Shown here piece after piece: positions 49,059-63,120 of a DNA stretch of 64,000 bases (the stretch's first letter is position 1; every line of letters starts with the position of its first letter). The position numbers and the translations under genes are program-made. Origin of the DNA: Chamaelirium japonicum (Eukaryota > Streptophyta > Magnoliopsida > Liliales > Melanthiaceae); contig OX393557.1 of the NCBI GenBank assembly GCA_947650365.1, forward strand, positions 30,435,783-30,499,782, given 5' to 3'. The notes beneath the pieces were generated by a model that made no database searches, had not been told where the DNA came from, and was given only the letters and a program-made list of their open reading frames with translations.

Positions 49059-51563
49059 CTAGGAGGGCGCGGGCCTCTTGGCCTCGGCGACCTCCATGTC
49101 CATGAGGTGAAGGACATCCTGCTCGCATCGGGTAGCGGCTACCTGATCACCCCGAATTACTACGACCCCGCTCGCGGTCGGGAATTTGAGGGCCTGATGG
49201 TTGGGTGAAGCTACCGCATTCATTTGCCTTAGCCAAGGCCGCCCAAGGATGGCGTTAAATGCGGAACTTCCATCCACTACCGCGAAGCGGACTTGGCGAG
49301 CCTCCGGGCCAGCGGTCACAGTGAGGGTTATCTCCCCTGCCACTTTGGCGACCTCGTCGGTGAATCCACTGAGGGAGCTCGTCGAGGGAGACAGGTCGGC
49401 GAGTCTCAACCCCATTCGCAGGTAGGCCGACAGAAAAAGGATGTCCACGGCGCTCCCCGAATCAACCAGAGCTCGCCTCACCTCGATGTTAGCCATCATC
49501 AGGCGTATGACGAGGGGGTCATTGTGGGGCGTAACGACCCCAGTCATGTCATCTTCCGAAAACCAGAGAAAATCGCGGGCTTCCACCCTTGGTGCTTGAA
49601 GTAAAGTAGGAGTTAGCGAGATGGAAAATACCTTCTGTGCCCGCTCCATCTCCCTGACTCGTCGGCGGGCTTCATTACTGGATCTCGGGCCGCTCAGCCG
49701 CCCGCTAATGGTATGGCAGATCGCCGGTCCTCCCGGGGGAGGCGGAGGCAGGGCGGGCTCAGCGGGCCCCGGGCGATCTCCCTCCCGAGGAGCCCGTGCC
49801 GGTACCACCTCGAACCTCCTTGGAGGCGAAATAAACTGATTCAAGTGGCCCTGGGTGACCAAATCCTCGAGGTGGTTCTTGAAAGCCCGGCATCTGTTAG
49901 TGTGATGCCCAGGGCTTCGATGAAAAGCGCACCGCCGCGAGTTGTCGGTAGAGCCAGGCTCTCCGACCTGCAGGGGTGGCGGGTACTGGAAGAAAGGTTC
50001 ATTCCGAATCTGATGGAAGATTTGTCCTGGCGAGTGGGTTAGCACAGTGAAGTCCCGCTCCCCGGGTCCTGGAGGTAGGCGCCAGTTTGCCGGCCTTCCA
50101 GCGACAGCCACGGGGGCTTCAGCGGGCTGTTCAGCAGGAACAGCGGGCGGTCCGGGCAAAGGCACCGCCAGGGGCACCTCCCTTCTCTCCACGGCCTTGA
50201 CGACGAGCGGTCGCGGGGCCGGAGGAGGTCGCTGCTCGACTGCCTTTCCCTTCCGGTCTAGCACAGCGTCTTCGAGCTTGATGTGTTGCTGGACCAGGGC
50301 AAATAGTTCAACCATCGTGCGAGGGTCCTTGATCACTAGAGCGTCATGAAGCTTGCAACCCTCGGGGAGGGCGCTTCTGAAAGCACTCACCACGGTACGA
50401 TCTTGGCCTGCCGCGTCTTCCTGAGCAAGGTAGGCACTTCGGAATCGCGTTGCGAAGCACCGGAGCGTCTCGCGGGCTCCCATGGTTAGAGCAAACAGAG
50501 ACTCGATTCTCTTCGGGGGCTGCCTATTACAGCGATACTGCTCCAGGAATAGCCTAGAGAGAGTTGGAAAGTCGGGGATCATGCCGGGCGGCAACTTGTG
50601 GAACCAGTTCAATGCCGAGCCGGTCAAGCTGCTCGGGAATGCTCGGCACAAGACGTGGTCTTGGTCCCGAAAAAACAGGAGCTTTCTGTAAGCCAAGAGA
50701 TGGTCAACGGGGTCCTGCGACCCGTCGAACAATACAAACTTCGGGGGGGTCCAGTGGTGCGGAAAACCCCCTTGGTGGACCTCGCTGGTGAAAGGCGAGC
50801 TACCTCCGTGGGCGGCGAGGTCTTCAAGTAAATCTACTGGCGCACTAGATCGCTGCCAGTGCCCGGGGAGAACTCCCAGAGGCGGCTGCGCAGGTCCTAG
50901 GCGGTCTCGTACGCTCCCTTGTGGCGAGGTCGGTCCCACCCCGCGGCGACCCTCGGGGGCAACCGCTCGGCGACCTCCTTGCCGTCCACCCGCGGATTCC
51001 TTCAACGCGTCAGTTGGTCTGTGGGAGGCCGTTGCCTCGCGAGCTTCGGAAGGTATTTCCACCGCGGGCTCTTTCCCTCATTGCCGATGGCGCGGGTCGC
51101 GATCCCGCTCTAGAGACCTTTCCTCCGATCCGTCAGAATCAACGCTCCGGCTACGGCGACAAGGGATGGTCGCGCGCGAGGTCGCCTGGTTGCTAGATCG
51201 CTGGGTGACTAGCTTCTGCAACCTTGTGAGCGGGGTTTCCGGCACCCCTCGTGCAGCCGCTCTCCCGACTGGGGGTTCCGGATGGGAATCCTGCCGCGCC
51301 GGAGCGATCGTGGGAGGGCGCGATGTTGACGCCGGTGGCCGCACCGGAGATGCCGTCTTCGCCGGCCCAGATCGTCGGCTGGCCGCCGGAGCCTGACGCA
51401 ATCGTGTCAGCTCCTCCATCATCGCCCGCTGGGTGGCCAACATCTCCAATAAGAGTTGGTCACTGAGTGGGACCGGGGGCTGAGGGGTCTCGACCGGAGG
51501 CTCGCTGCGCGCAGATCTGGCACGAGTCCTTGGTCGCCTGCGTCCCCTTATCACCGGAGCCAT
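49059..51563 (-). pseudogene. gag-pro: Gag-protease region of element 2 (broken)
   Basis: Matches gag and protease of copy 1: basic N-terminus, gag domain with FDGSQDPVDHLLAYRKLLFF, CHHC zinc knuckle (CAFHRSPGHHTNRC), and the protease motifs DSGSAVDIL and FNAILGRPWL. Gag domain and protease are in one frame here, as usual for the family. About one break. Confidence 0.92.
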
Positions 51564-51634
51564 CTTTGGGGTTACAAAAGCGAACGGCGCTCAACCGCGT
51601 GGCCGTGGGCGTTCTCGCAGGAACCAATCGAAGA

Positions 51635-51651
51635 TCCCACAGACGGCGCCA
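51635..51651 (-). other. Primer-binding site of element 2
   Basis: TGGCGCCGTCTGTGGGA on the element strand, two bases from the 5' LTR; identical to copy 1. Partial match to tRNA-Asp; the primer is uncertain. Confidence 0.8.
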
Positions 51652-51653
51652 AA

Positions 51654-52903
51654 TGTTCGGGGGATTTTTTGCTGGTCCGTGCGGGCTGCCTGCAAGACAA
51701 AGAAAAGAGAACGTGAGAACGGCTGGCTCCCTTAGGAGCGCAGACCCTCCGACGCTCAAGTCAGTCACGGTGGCACAACGGCGAGCTGCGGTATACCAAA
51801 GTGGTAGGGAAAAGGAATTCGAACCTGTACTATGGAGCCTGGGGGTGAGCATTTATAGCAATCGGCGGCCTACCGTACCCCGACACGTGGAGATTCTTCT
51901 GGCGCCTTCTAGACCCCCCACGTTCTGGCTCGCGTGGGTCTGACAGTCCTTGGTACTCGCGCCCTGACATTCTGTCGTCAAGCCTGCCAGACGGTTTGAG
52001 TGGGAGAGGGAATCTGTCTTGTCGCGGCCAGGTGGCAATTCTGGAATGTTCAAGTCCGGGCGGTCTCAGGGAGGAAGCAAAGGCTAGCTCGCCCGGCACT
52101 GCTCCGTCCTTTCGCCCATATTTATCAAGAGTCGGACCTCGCGGGAGCAACCTCTTCGATAAACAGGGGTCGGGGCGAGCTTCGGAGCGAGCTAAGCGAG
52201 CTCCTGAGCGAGCTTGGTGAACTCCTGAGAGAGCTTAGGCGAGCTCCTGAGAGAGTTTAGGCGAGCTCCTGAACGAGCTTAGGCGGGCTCCTGGGCGACT
52301 TCCCCACCCCTCGGAGTCCTAGAGTCTATGAGATCCACAGGCAAGGGCGAACTTGGGCGAGCTCCTGCGCGATCTTGGGCGAGCTCCTGCATGAGCTAGG
52401 GGCGAGCTCCTGCATAAGCTAGGGGCGTTTGCGATGCCGGTGTCTCTGTTATGCATGACGGTCTAACTCCCGCTACCGCTGCAAGCGAGTTCTAGCACGG
52501 GCTGTGCGAGCTCCTGGGCGAGCTTAGGCGAGCTCCGGGGTGAGCTCGGCGAGCTCCCAAACGAGCTTAGGCTGGCTCCTGGGCGAGCTCAGGCGAGCTC
52601 CAGCGAGCTTCTATGAGTGCCCTTGGCCTAGGCCCCTTCAGCCCAACGTGGATCTCGCTCCACTGTCAAGATGATTTTAGTGAGCACGGGGGCGGGAACT
52701 CCTACGGGTCCAGGGAGGGGCGAGCTGCACTCAGATACAAGGTGTCCATCCAGCTCCCTGTGGGGGCGAGCTTCTTGCGGACTGGAAAGGGGGCACGCTC
52801 GGCTTCCGAGGGTTCCAACTCCTGGACGGGCTCCCTCGAGAACTCTATCTCAGGTGTGTTTGCAATGCTATCCAAGATAGGTGGTTTCTGACTACCCCCA
52901 ACA
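51654..52903 (-). repeat. 5' LTR of element 2
   Basis: 1250 bp, TGTT...AACA, carrying the right-LTR-specific bases also seen at 31940-33189. The GCGAGCTC arrays are at about 52175-52611. Confidence 0.95.
51852..51857 (-). promoter_or_regulatory. TATA box of the 5' LTR, element 2
   Basis: CTATAAATG on the element strand, the same as in the 5' LTR of copy 1 and different from both 3' LTRs. Confidence 0.6.
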
Positions 52904-52908
52904 GATAC
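52904..52908. repeat. Target site duplication GATAC, right of element 2
   Basis: GATAC after the LTR end, then CTTCGTGCGAATG, as at 33190. Confidence 0.9.
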
Positions 52909-53673
52909 CTTCGTGCGAATGAATTAGAATGGATCGTACAAATGAATTAGAATGGATCGTGCGAATAAATTAGAAGGGATCGTATGAATGAATTAGAATG
53001 GATACATTCGTGCAAATGAATTAGAATGGATCGTACGAATGAATTATAATGGATCGATCGAATGAATTAGAATGGACCGTATGAATGAATTAGAATTGAT
53101 ACATTCGTACGAATGAATTAGAATAGATCGTACGAATGAATTAGAATGGATACATTCGTGCGAATGAATTAGAATGGATCATACGAATGAATTTGAATTG
53201 ATCGTGCAAATGAATTAGAATGGATCGTACGAATGAATTAAAATGGATCGTGCGAATTAATTAGAATGGATCGTACAAATGAAGTAGAATGGATACATTT
53301 GTGCGAATGAATTAGAATGGATCGTACAAATGAATTAGAATGGATCGTACGAATGAATTAGAATAGATTGTACAAATAAATTAGGATGGATTATGCGAAT
53401 GAATTAGAATGGATCATACGAATGAATTAGAATGGATACATTCGAGCGAATGAATTAGAATGGATCGTACGAATGAATTTGAATAGATCATACAAATGAA
53501 TTAGAATGGATCATACGAATGATTTAGAATGGATACATTCGTGCGAATGAATTAGAATGAATCGCACGAATGAATTAGAATGGATACATTCGTGCGAATG
53601 AATAAAAATGGATCGTACGAATGAATTAGAATGGATCGTACGAATGAATTAGAATGGATCGTGCAAATGAATT

Positions 53674-56600
53674 AGAATAGATCGTATGAATGAATTAGAA
53701 TGGATACATTCGTGCAAATGAATTATAATGGACCGAACGAATGAATTAGAATGGATTGTACAAATGAATTAGAAAGGATCGTAAAAGTGAATTAGAGTGG
53801 ATCGTACGAATGAATTAGAATGGATACATTCGTGCGAATGAATTAGAATGGATCGTACGATTGAATTAGATTGGATCGTACGAATGAATTAGAATGGATC
53901 ATACGAATTATTTAGAAGTATACATTCGTGCGAAAGAATTAGAATGGATCGTACGAATGAATTAGAATGGATCGTACGAATGAATTGGAAAAGATCATAC
54001 GAATGAATTAGAATGCATCGTACGAATGAATTAGAATAGATCGTGCGAATGAATTAGAATTGATCGTACGAATGAATTAGAATGGATCGAACGAATGAGT
54101 TAGAATGGATACATTCGTGCGAATGAATTAGAATGGATTGAACGATGAATTAAAATGGATACATTCGTGCGAATGAATTAGAATAGATCATACGTATGAA
54201 CTAGAATGGATCGTACGAATGAATTAGATTGGATACATTCGTGAGAATGAATTAGAATGGATCGTACGAATGAATTTGAATGGATCGTACGAATAAATTA
54301 GAATGGATTATGCGAATGAATTCGAACAGATCGTACGAATGAATTAGAATGGATACATTCGTGTGAATAAATTAGAATGGATCGTAAGAATGAATTAGAA
54401 TAGATCGTACAAATGGATTGGAAAGGATCGTACGAATGAATTAGAATGGATTATGCGAATGAATTAGAATGAATCGTACGAATGAATTAGAATAGATACA
54501 TTCGTGCGAATGAATTAAAATAGATCTTATGAATGAATTAGAATGGATTGTACGAATGAATTAGAATGGATCGTGCAAATGAATTAGAATGGATTGTACG
54601 AATGAATTAGAGTGGATCGTACGAATGAATTAGAATGGATCGTACGAATGAATTAGAATGGATCGTACGAACGAATTAGAATGGATACATTCGTGCGAAT
54701 GAATTAGAATGGATCATACGAATGAATTAGAATGGATCGTGCAAATGAATTAGAATGGATCGTACAAATGAATTAGAATGGATCGTGCGAATGAATTAGA
54801 ATGGTTCGTACAAAATGAATTTGAATGGATACATTGATGCAAATGAATTAGAATGGATCGTACGAATGAATTAGAATGGATCGATCGAATGAATTTAAAT
54901 GGACCGTACGAACGAATTAGAATTGATACATTCGTACGAATGAATTAGAATGGATCATACGAAGGAATTAGAATACATACATTCGTGCGAATGAGTTAGA
55001 ATGGATCATACGAATGAATTAGAATTGATCGTGCGAATGAATTAAAATGGATCGTATGAATTAATTAGAATGGATACATTTGTGCGAAAGAATTAGAATG
55101 GATCATATGAATGAATTAGAATGGATCGTACGAACGAATTAGAATGGATCGTGCGAATAAATTAGAATGGATCGTACGAATGAATTAGAATGGATACATT
55201 TGTGCGAATGAATTAGAATGGATCGTACAAATGAATTAGAATGGATCGTACGAATGAATTAGAATGGATCGTACGAATAAATTAGAATGGATTACGCGAA
55301 TGAATTAGAATGGATACATTCGTGCGAATGAATTAGAATGGATTATACGAATGAATTTGAATGGATCGTACGAACGAATTAGAATGGATCATACGAATGA
55401 TTTAGAATGGATACATTCGTGCGAATGAATTAGAATGAATCGCACGAATGAATTAGAATGGATATATTCGTGCGAATGAATTAAAATGGATTGTACGAAT
55501 GAATTAGAATGGATCGTACGGAAGAATTAGAATGGATCATGCAAATGAATTAGAATGGATCGTATGAATGAATTAGAATGGATATATTCGAGCAAATGAA
55601 TTATAATGGACTGTATGAATGAATTAGAATGGATCGTACAAATAAATTACAAAGGATCATACAAATGAATTAGAATGGATCGTACGAATGAATTAGAATG
55701 GATACATTCGTGCGAATGAATTAGAATGGATCATACGAATGAATTAGAGTGGATCGTACGAATGAATTTGAATGGATCATACGAATGATTTAGAATGGAT
55801 AAATTCGTGCGAAAGAATTAGAATGGATCGTACGAATGAATTAGAATGGATCGTACGAATGAACTGGAATAGATCATACGAATGAATTAGAATGCATCGT
55901 AGGAATTAATTAGAATGGATCGTGCGAATGAATTAGAATTGATCGTACGAATGAATTAGAATGGATCGTACGAATGAATTAGAATGGATACATTCGTGCG
56001 AATGAATTTGAATGGATCGAACGAATGAATTAAAATGGATACATTCGTGCGAATGAATTAGAATGGATCTTACGTATGAACTAGAATGGATCGTGCGATT
56101 GAAATAGAATGGATCGTGCGAATGAATTAGAATGGATCGTACAAATGAATTAGAATGGATACATTCGTGCGAATGAATTAGAATGGATCGTATGAATGAA
56201 TTAGAATGGATCATATGAATGAATTAGAATGGATCGTGCGAATGAATTTGAATGGATTGTACAAATGAAATAGAATAGATCGTGCGAATAAATTAGATTG
56301 GATCGTACGAATAAATTAGAATGGATATATTCGTGCGAATTAATTAGAATAGATCGTGCGAATGAATTAGAATGGATTGTATGAATGAATTAGAATGGAT
56401 CATATGAATAAAATTAGAATGGTTCATATGAACGAATTATATTAGATCGTACGAATGAATTAGAATGGATTGTATGAATGACTTAGAATGGATCATGCGA
56501 ATGAATTGGAATGGATCGTACGAATGAATTACAATGGATACCTTCGTGCGAATGAATTAGAATGGATCGTAGGAATGAACTAGAATGGATCTTACGAATG

Positions 56601-59600
56601 AATTAGAATAGATCGTATGAATGAATTAGAATGGATCGTACGAATCAATTAGAAAGGATATATTCGTGCGAATGAATTAGAATGGATCGTATGAATGAAT
56701 TAGAATGGATCGTACGAATGAATTAGAATGGATCGTATGAATGAATTAGAAGGGATCATATGAATGAATTAGAATGGATCGTACAAATCAATTAGAAAGG
56801 ATACATTCGTGCGAATGAATTAGAATGGATCGTACGAATGAATTAGAATGGATCGTGCGAATGAATTAGAATAGATCGTATGAATGAATTAGAATGGATA
56901 CATTCGTGCAAATGAATTATAATGGATCGTACGAATGAATTAGAATAGATTGTATGAATGAATTAGAATGGATCGTACGAATCAATTAGAAAGGATACAT
57001 TCGTGCGAATGAATTAGAATGGATCGTACGAACGAATTAGAATGGATCGTACGAATGAATTAGAATGGATCGTGCGAATGAATTAGAATAGATCGTATGA
57101 ATGAAATAGAATGGATACATTCGTGCAAATGAATTATAATGGACCGAACGAATGAATTAGAATGGATCGTACAAATGAATTAGAAAGGATCGTACAAATG
57201 AATTAGGGTGGATCGTACGATCGAATTAGAATGGATATATTCGTGCGAATGAATTAGAATGGATCGTACGAATGAATTAGAATGGATCATACGAATTATT
57301 TATAATGTATACATTCGTGCGAAAGAATTAGAATGGATCGTACGAATGAATTAGAATAGATCGTACGAATGATTTAGAATGGATCGTACGAATGAATTGG
57401 AAAAGATCATACGAATGAATTAGAATGCATCGTACGAATGAATTAGAATGGATCGTGCGAATGAATTAGAATTGATCGTACGAATAAATTAGAATGGATC
57501 GTACGAATGAATTAGAATGGATACATTCTTGCGAATGAATTAGAATGGATCGAACGAATGAATTAAAATGGATACATTCGTGCGAATGAATTAGAATAGA
57601 TCTTACGTATGAACTAGAATGGATCGTACGAATGAATTAGAATGGATACATTCGTGAGAATGAATTAGAATGGATCATACAAATGAATTTGAATGGATCG
57701 TACAAATGAATTTGAATGGATCGTACGAATAAATTAGAATGGATTATGCGAATGAATTAGAACAATTCGTACGAATGAATTAGAATGGATATATTCGTGC
57801 GAATGAATTAGAATGGATCGTACGAATGAATTAGAATGGATCGTACAAATGGATTAGACAGGATCGTACGAATGAATTAGAATGGATTATGCGAATGAAT
57901 TAGAATGAATCATACGAATGAAATAGATTAGATACATTCGTGCGAATGAATTAAAATGGATCTTATGAAAGAATTAGAATGGATTGTACGAATGAATTAG
58001 AATGGATTGTGCAAATGAATTAGAATGGATTGTACGAATGAATTAGAGTGGATCGTACGAATGAATTAGAATGGATTGTACGAATGAATTAGAATGGATC
58101 ATACGAATGAATTAGAATGGATCGTACGAATGAATTGGAATGGATACATTCGTGCGAATGAATTAGAATGGATCATACGAATGAATTAGAATGGATCGTC
58201 CAAATGAATTAGAATGGATCGTACAAATGAATTAGAATGGATCGTGCGAATGAATTAGAATGGATCGTACAAAATGAATTTGATTGGATACATTCGTGCA
58301 AATGAATTAGAATGGGTCGTACGAATGAATTAGAATGGATCGATCGAATGAATTCAAATGGACCGTACGAATGAATTAGAATTGATACATTCGTACGAAT
58401 GAATTAGAATGGATCGTACGAAGGAATTGGAATACATACATTCGTGCGAATGAATTAGAATGGATCATACGAATGAATTAGAATTGATCGTGTGAATGAA
58501 TTAAAATGGATCGTATGGATTAATTAGAATGGATACATTTGTGCGAATGAATTAGAATGGATTATATGAATGAATTAGAATGGATTGTACGAATGAATTA
58601 GAATGGATCGTGTGAATGAATTAGAATGGATCATACGAATGAATTAGAATGGATACATTTGTGCGAATGAATTAGAATGGATCGTACAAATAAATTAGAA
58701 TGGATCATACGAATGAATTAGAATGGATCGTACGAATAAATTAGAATGGATTACGCGAATGAATTAGAATAGATACATTCGTGCGAATGAATTAGAATGG
58801 ATCATACGAATGAATTTGAATGAATTGTACGAACGAATTAGAATGGATCATACGAATGATTTAGAATGGATACATTCGTGCGAATGAATTAGAATGAATC
58901 GCACGAATGAATTAGAATGGATACATTCGTGCGAATGAATTAAAATGGATTGTACGAATGAATTAGAATGGATCGTACGAAAGAATTAGAATGGATCGTG
59001 CGAATGAATTAGAATGGATCGTATGAATGAATTAGAATGGATATATTCGTGCAAATGAATTATAATGGACCGTATGAATGAATTAGAATGGATCGTACAA
59101 ATGAATTAGAAAGGATCGTACAAATGAATTAGAATGGATCGTACGAATGAATTAGAATGGATACATTCGTGCGAATGAATTAGAATGGATCGTACGAATG
59201 AATTAGAGTGGATCGTACGAATGAATTTGAATGGATCATACGAATGATTTAGAATGGATAAATTCGTGCGAACAAATTAGAATGGATCGTATGAATGAAT
59301 TAGAATGGATCGTACGAATGAATTGGAAAAGATCATACGAATCAATTTGAATGCATCGTAGGAATTAATTAGAATGGATCGTGCGAATGAATTAGAATTG
59401 ATCGTACGAATGAATTAGAATGGATCGTACGAATGAATTAGAATGGATACATTCCTGCGAATGAATTTGAATGGATCGAACGAATGAATTAAAATGGATA
59501 CATTCGTGCGAATGAATTAGAATGGATCTTACGTATGAACTAGAATGGATCGTGCGATTGAAATAGAATGGATCGTGCGAATGAATTAGAATGGATCGTA

Positions 59601-60163
59601 CGAATGAATTAGAATGGATACATTCGTGCGAATGAATTAGAATGGATCGTATGAATGAATTAGAATGGATCATATGAATGAATTAGAATGGATCGTGCGA
59701 ATGAATTAGAATGGATTGTACAAATGAAATAGAATGGATCGTGCGAATAAATTAGAATGGATCGTACGAATAAATTAGAATGGATATATTCGTGCGAATT
59801 AATTAGAATAGATCGTGCGAATGAATTAGAATGGATTGTATGAATGAATTAGAATGGATCATATGAATAAAATTAGAATGGTTCATATGAACGAATTATA
59901 TTGGATCGTACGAATGAATTAGAATGGATTGTATGAATGACTTAGAATGGATTATGCGAATGAATTGGAATGGATCGTACGAATGAATTACAATGGATAC
60001 CTTTATGCGAATGAATTAGAATGGATCGTAGGAATGAACTAGAATGGATCGTACGAATGAATTAGAATAGATCGTATGAATGAATTAGAATGGATCGTAC
60101 GAATCAATTAGAAAGGATACATTCGTGCGAATGAATTATAATGGATCGTACGAATGAATTAGA
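53674..60163. repeat. 3.46-kb higher-order repeat, two units (array C)
   Basis: Copy of the pair in array B, displaced by 19713. The marker spacing is again exactly 3459 (56423 to 59882), so no monomer was gained or lost in this interval since the large duplication. Confidence 0.8.
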
Positions 60164-60950
60164 ATGGATCGTACGAATGAATTAGAATGGATCGTGCAAA
60201 TGAATTAGAATGGATCGTACGAATAAATTAGAATGGATACATTCGTGCGAAAGAATTAGAATGGATCGTATGAATGAGTTAGAATGGATCATACGAATGA
60301 ATTAGAATACATCGTACGAATGAATTACAACAGATACATTCATGCGAATGAATTATAATGGATCGTACGAATGAATTAGAATGCATCGAATGAATGAATT
60401 GCAATGGATCGTAAGAATGGATTAGAATGGCTCGTACGAATGAATTTGAATGGATCGTGCGAATGTATTAGAATGGATCGTATGAATGAATTAGAATGGA
60501 TAAATTCGTGCGAATGAATTAGAATAGATCGTACGAATGAATTAGAATGGATCGTACGAATGAATTAGATCGATTAGATCGTATGAATGAATTAGAATGG
60601 ATCATGCGAATGAATTAGAATGGATCGTACGAATGAATTAGAATGGATATATTTTTCCGAATGAATTAGAATGGATCGTATGAATGAATTAGAATGCATC
60701 GTACGAATGAATTAGTTTATATCGTACGAATGAATTAGAATGGATTGTGCGAATGAATTAGAGTGGATCATACGAATGAATTAGAATAGATACATTCGTG
60801 GGAATGAAAAAGAATGGATCATACGAATGAATTAGAATGGATCGTACGAATGAATTAGAATGGAGCGTGCGAATGAATTAGAATGGATACATTCGTGTGA
60901 ATGAATTAGAATGGATCGTACGAATGAATTAGAATGGATCGTGCGAATGA
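56130..60950. repeat. Partial third unit, without an element
   Basis: Sequence from about 56130 continues to match unit II at an offset of 19713 (for example TTCATATGAACG at 56423/36710 and 59882/40169). The match ends near 60950, about 350 bp before the position where the retroelement would lie. From there the array follows the outer-left block (10.88 kb onward) instead. This unit either never carried the element or recombined out of phase before reaching it. Confidence 0.75.
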
Positions 60951-63120
60951 ATTAGAATGGATCGTACGAAACTGAATTAGAATGGATACATTCGTGCGAA
61001 TGAATTAAAGTGGATCGTACGAATAAATTAGAATGGATCGTACGAATGAATTAGAATTAATCGTGCGAATGAATCTGAATGGATTGTACGAATGAATTAG
61101 AATGGATACATATGTGCGAATGAAGTAGAATTGATCGTACGAATGAATTAGAATGGATCGTACGAATGAATTAGAATGGATCTTGCGAATGAATTAGAAT
61201 TTATCGTACAAATTAATTAGAATGGATACATTTATGCGAATGAATTAGAATGGATTGTACGAATGAATTATAATGGATCGTACGAATGAATTAGAATGGT
61301 TTGTGCGAATGAATTAGAATGGATCGTATGAATAAATTAGAATGGATACATTTGTACGAATGAATTAGAATGGATCGTACGAATGAATTAGAACGGATCA
61401 TGCAAATGAATTAGAATGGATCATACGAATGAATTAGAATGGATACATTCTTGCAAATGAATTAGAATGGATCGTACGAATGAATTAGAATGGATCGTAC
61501 GAATGAGTTAGAATGGATCATGCGAATGAATTAGAATGGATCATACTAATGAATTAGAATGGATACATTCGGGCGAATAAATTAGAATGGATCGTACGAA
61601 TGAACAAGAAAACATCGTACGAATGAAATAGAATGGATCGTATGAATGAATTAGAATGGATACATTCGTGTGAAGGTATTGGATTGGATCGTACGAATGA
61701 ATTAGAAAGGATCGTATGAATTAATTAGAATGAATCATACGAATGAATTTGAATGGATCATGTGAATGAATTAGAATGGATATATTCATGCAAAAGAATT
61801 AGAATGGATTGTATGAATGAATTAGAATGGATCGTACGAATGAATTAGAACGGATACATTCGTGCGAATGAATTAGAATGGATCATACAAATGAATTCGA
61901 ATAGATCGTACGAATGAATTAGAATGGATCATGCGAATGAATTAGAATGGATCGTATGAATGAATTATAATGAATACATTCGTGCGAATGAATTAGAATG
62001 GATCGTACGAATGAATTAGAATGGATCGTGCGAATGAATTAGAATGGATCATCTTAATGAATAAGAATTGATACATTCGTGCGAATGAATTAGAATGGAT
62101 CGTACGAATGAAGAAGAATGGATCATACGAATGAAATAGAATAGATCGTATGAATGAATTAGAATGGATCATATGAATGAATTAGAATGGATACATTCGT
62201 GGGAATGAATTGGAATGGATCATATGAATGAATTAGAATGGATCCTACGAATTAATTAGAATGAATCGTACGAATGAATTAGAATGGATCATTCGAATGA
62301 ATTAGAATGGGTACATTCGTGCAAAAGAATTAGAATGGATTGTACGAATGAATTAGAATGGATCATCTGAATGAATTAGAATGGATCATACAAATGAATT
62401 AGAATGGATCGTATGAATGAATTAGAATCGATCGTGCGAATGAATAAGAATGGATCGTACGAATGAATTAGAACGAATACATTCGTGCGAATGAATTATA
62501 ATGGATCGTACGAATGAATTAGATTGGATCGTACAAATGAATTAGAATGGATCGTACAAATGAATTTGAATGGATCGTGTGAATGAATTAGAATGGATCG
62601 TACGAATGAATTAGAATGGAAACAATTGTGCGAATGAATTAGAATTGATGGTACGAATGAAATAGAATGGATCATACGAATGAATTAGAATAGATCTTAT
62701 GAATGAATTAGAATGGATCGTGCGAATGAATTAGAATGGATCGTACGAATAAATTAGAATGGATACACTCATGCGAATGAATTAGAATGGATCATACGAA
62801 TGAATTAGAATGGATCGTGCGAATGAATTAGAATGGATTGTACGAATGAATTAGAATGGATCATGCGAATGAATTAGAATGGATCGTACGAATTAATTGG
62901 AATGGTTTTATTCATACGAATAAATTGGAATGGATCGTACGGTTGAATTAGAATGGATCGTACGAATGAATTTGAATGGATCCTAGAAATTAATTAGAAT
63001 GGATTGTGCGAATGAATTAGAATAGATCATATGAATGAATTAGAATTGATACATTCTTCTGAATGTATTAGAATGGATCGTGCGAATGAATTAGAATAGA
63101 TCATATGAATGAATTGGAAT
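60950..63120. repeat. Outer-right satellite block, paired with 10.88-13.04 kb
   Basis: From the join CGTACGAAACTGAATTAG (60963) onward the variant order matches the outer-left block. Shared markers include GGATACATATGTGCG, GAATCTGAATGG, AACATCGTACG and ATTCTTCT. The match runs to the orientation switch at 63121, where the left counterpart continues normally (13037 onward). Confidence 0.7.

Larger units (their letters stand above)
41589..52903 (-). mobile_element. Ty3/gypsy Tat-lineage LTR retrotransposon, copy 2
   Basis: 11,315 bp with 1250-bp LTRs, the same order of parts, repeat-unit numbers and orientation as copy 1. Length differs by one base. It is a segmental duplicate of copy 1: LTR differences that distinguish left from right in copy 1 are found again here. 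It is broken, with about two breaks in gag and pol together. Hand comparison of equivalent LTRs gives about 1.2% difference, roughly 0.5 Myr at an assumed rate of 1.3e-8. Confidence 0.95.
36420..56130. repeat. Tandem duplication unit II (satellite plus element copy 2)
   Basis: This is the second unit of the 19.7-kb tandem duplication, holding element copy 2. Its markers TTCATATGAACG (36710, 40169) and CGATCGAATG (38628) have counterparts in unit I to the left. The satellite right of element 2 matches that right of element 1 at an offset of about 19713. The exact breakpoints cannot be fixed by eye inside a tandem satellite. Confidence 0.85.

Noticed and set aside
41589-52903. Two independent insertions at the same target motif
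   Set aside because: GATAC is common in the satellite, so equal target duplications alone would be weak, but the shared left-right LTR differences and matching kilobases of flank require one insertion followed by duplication.
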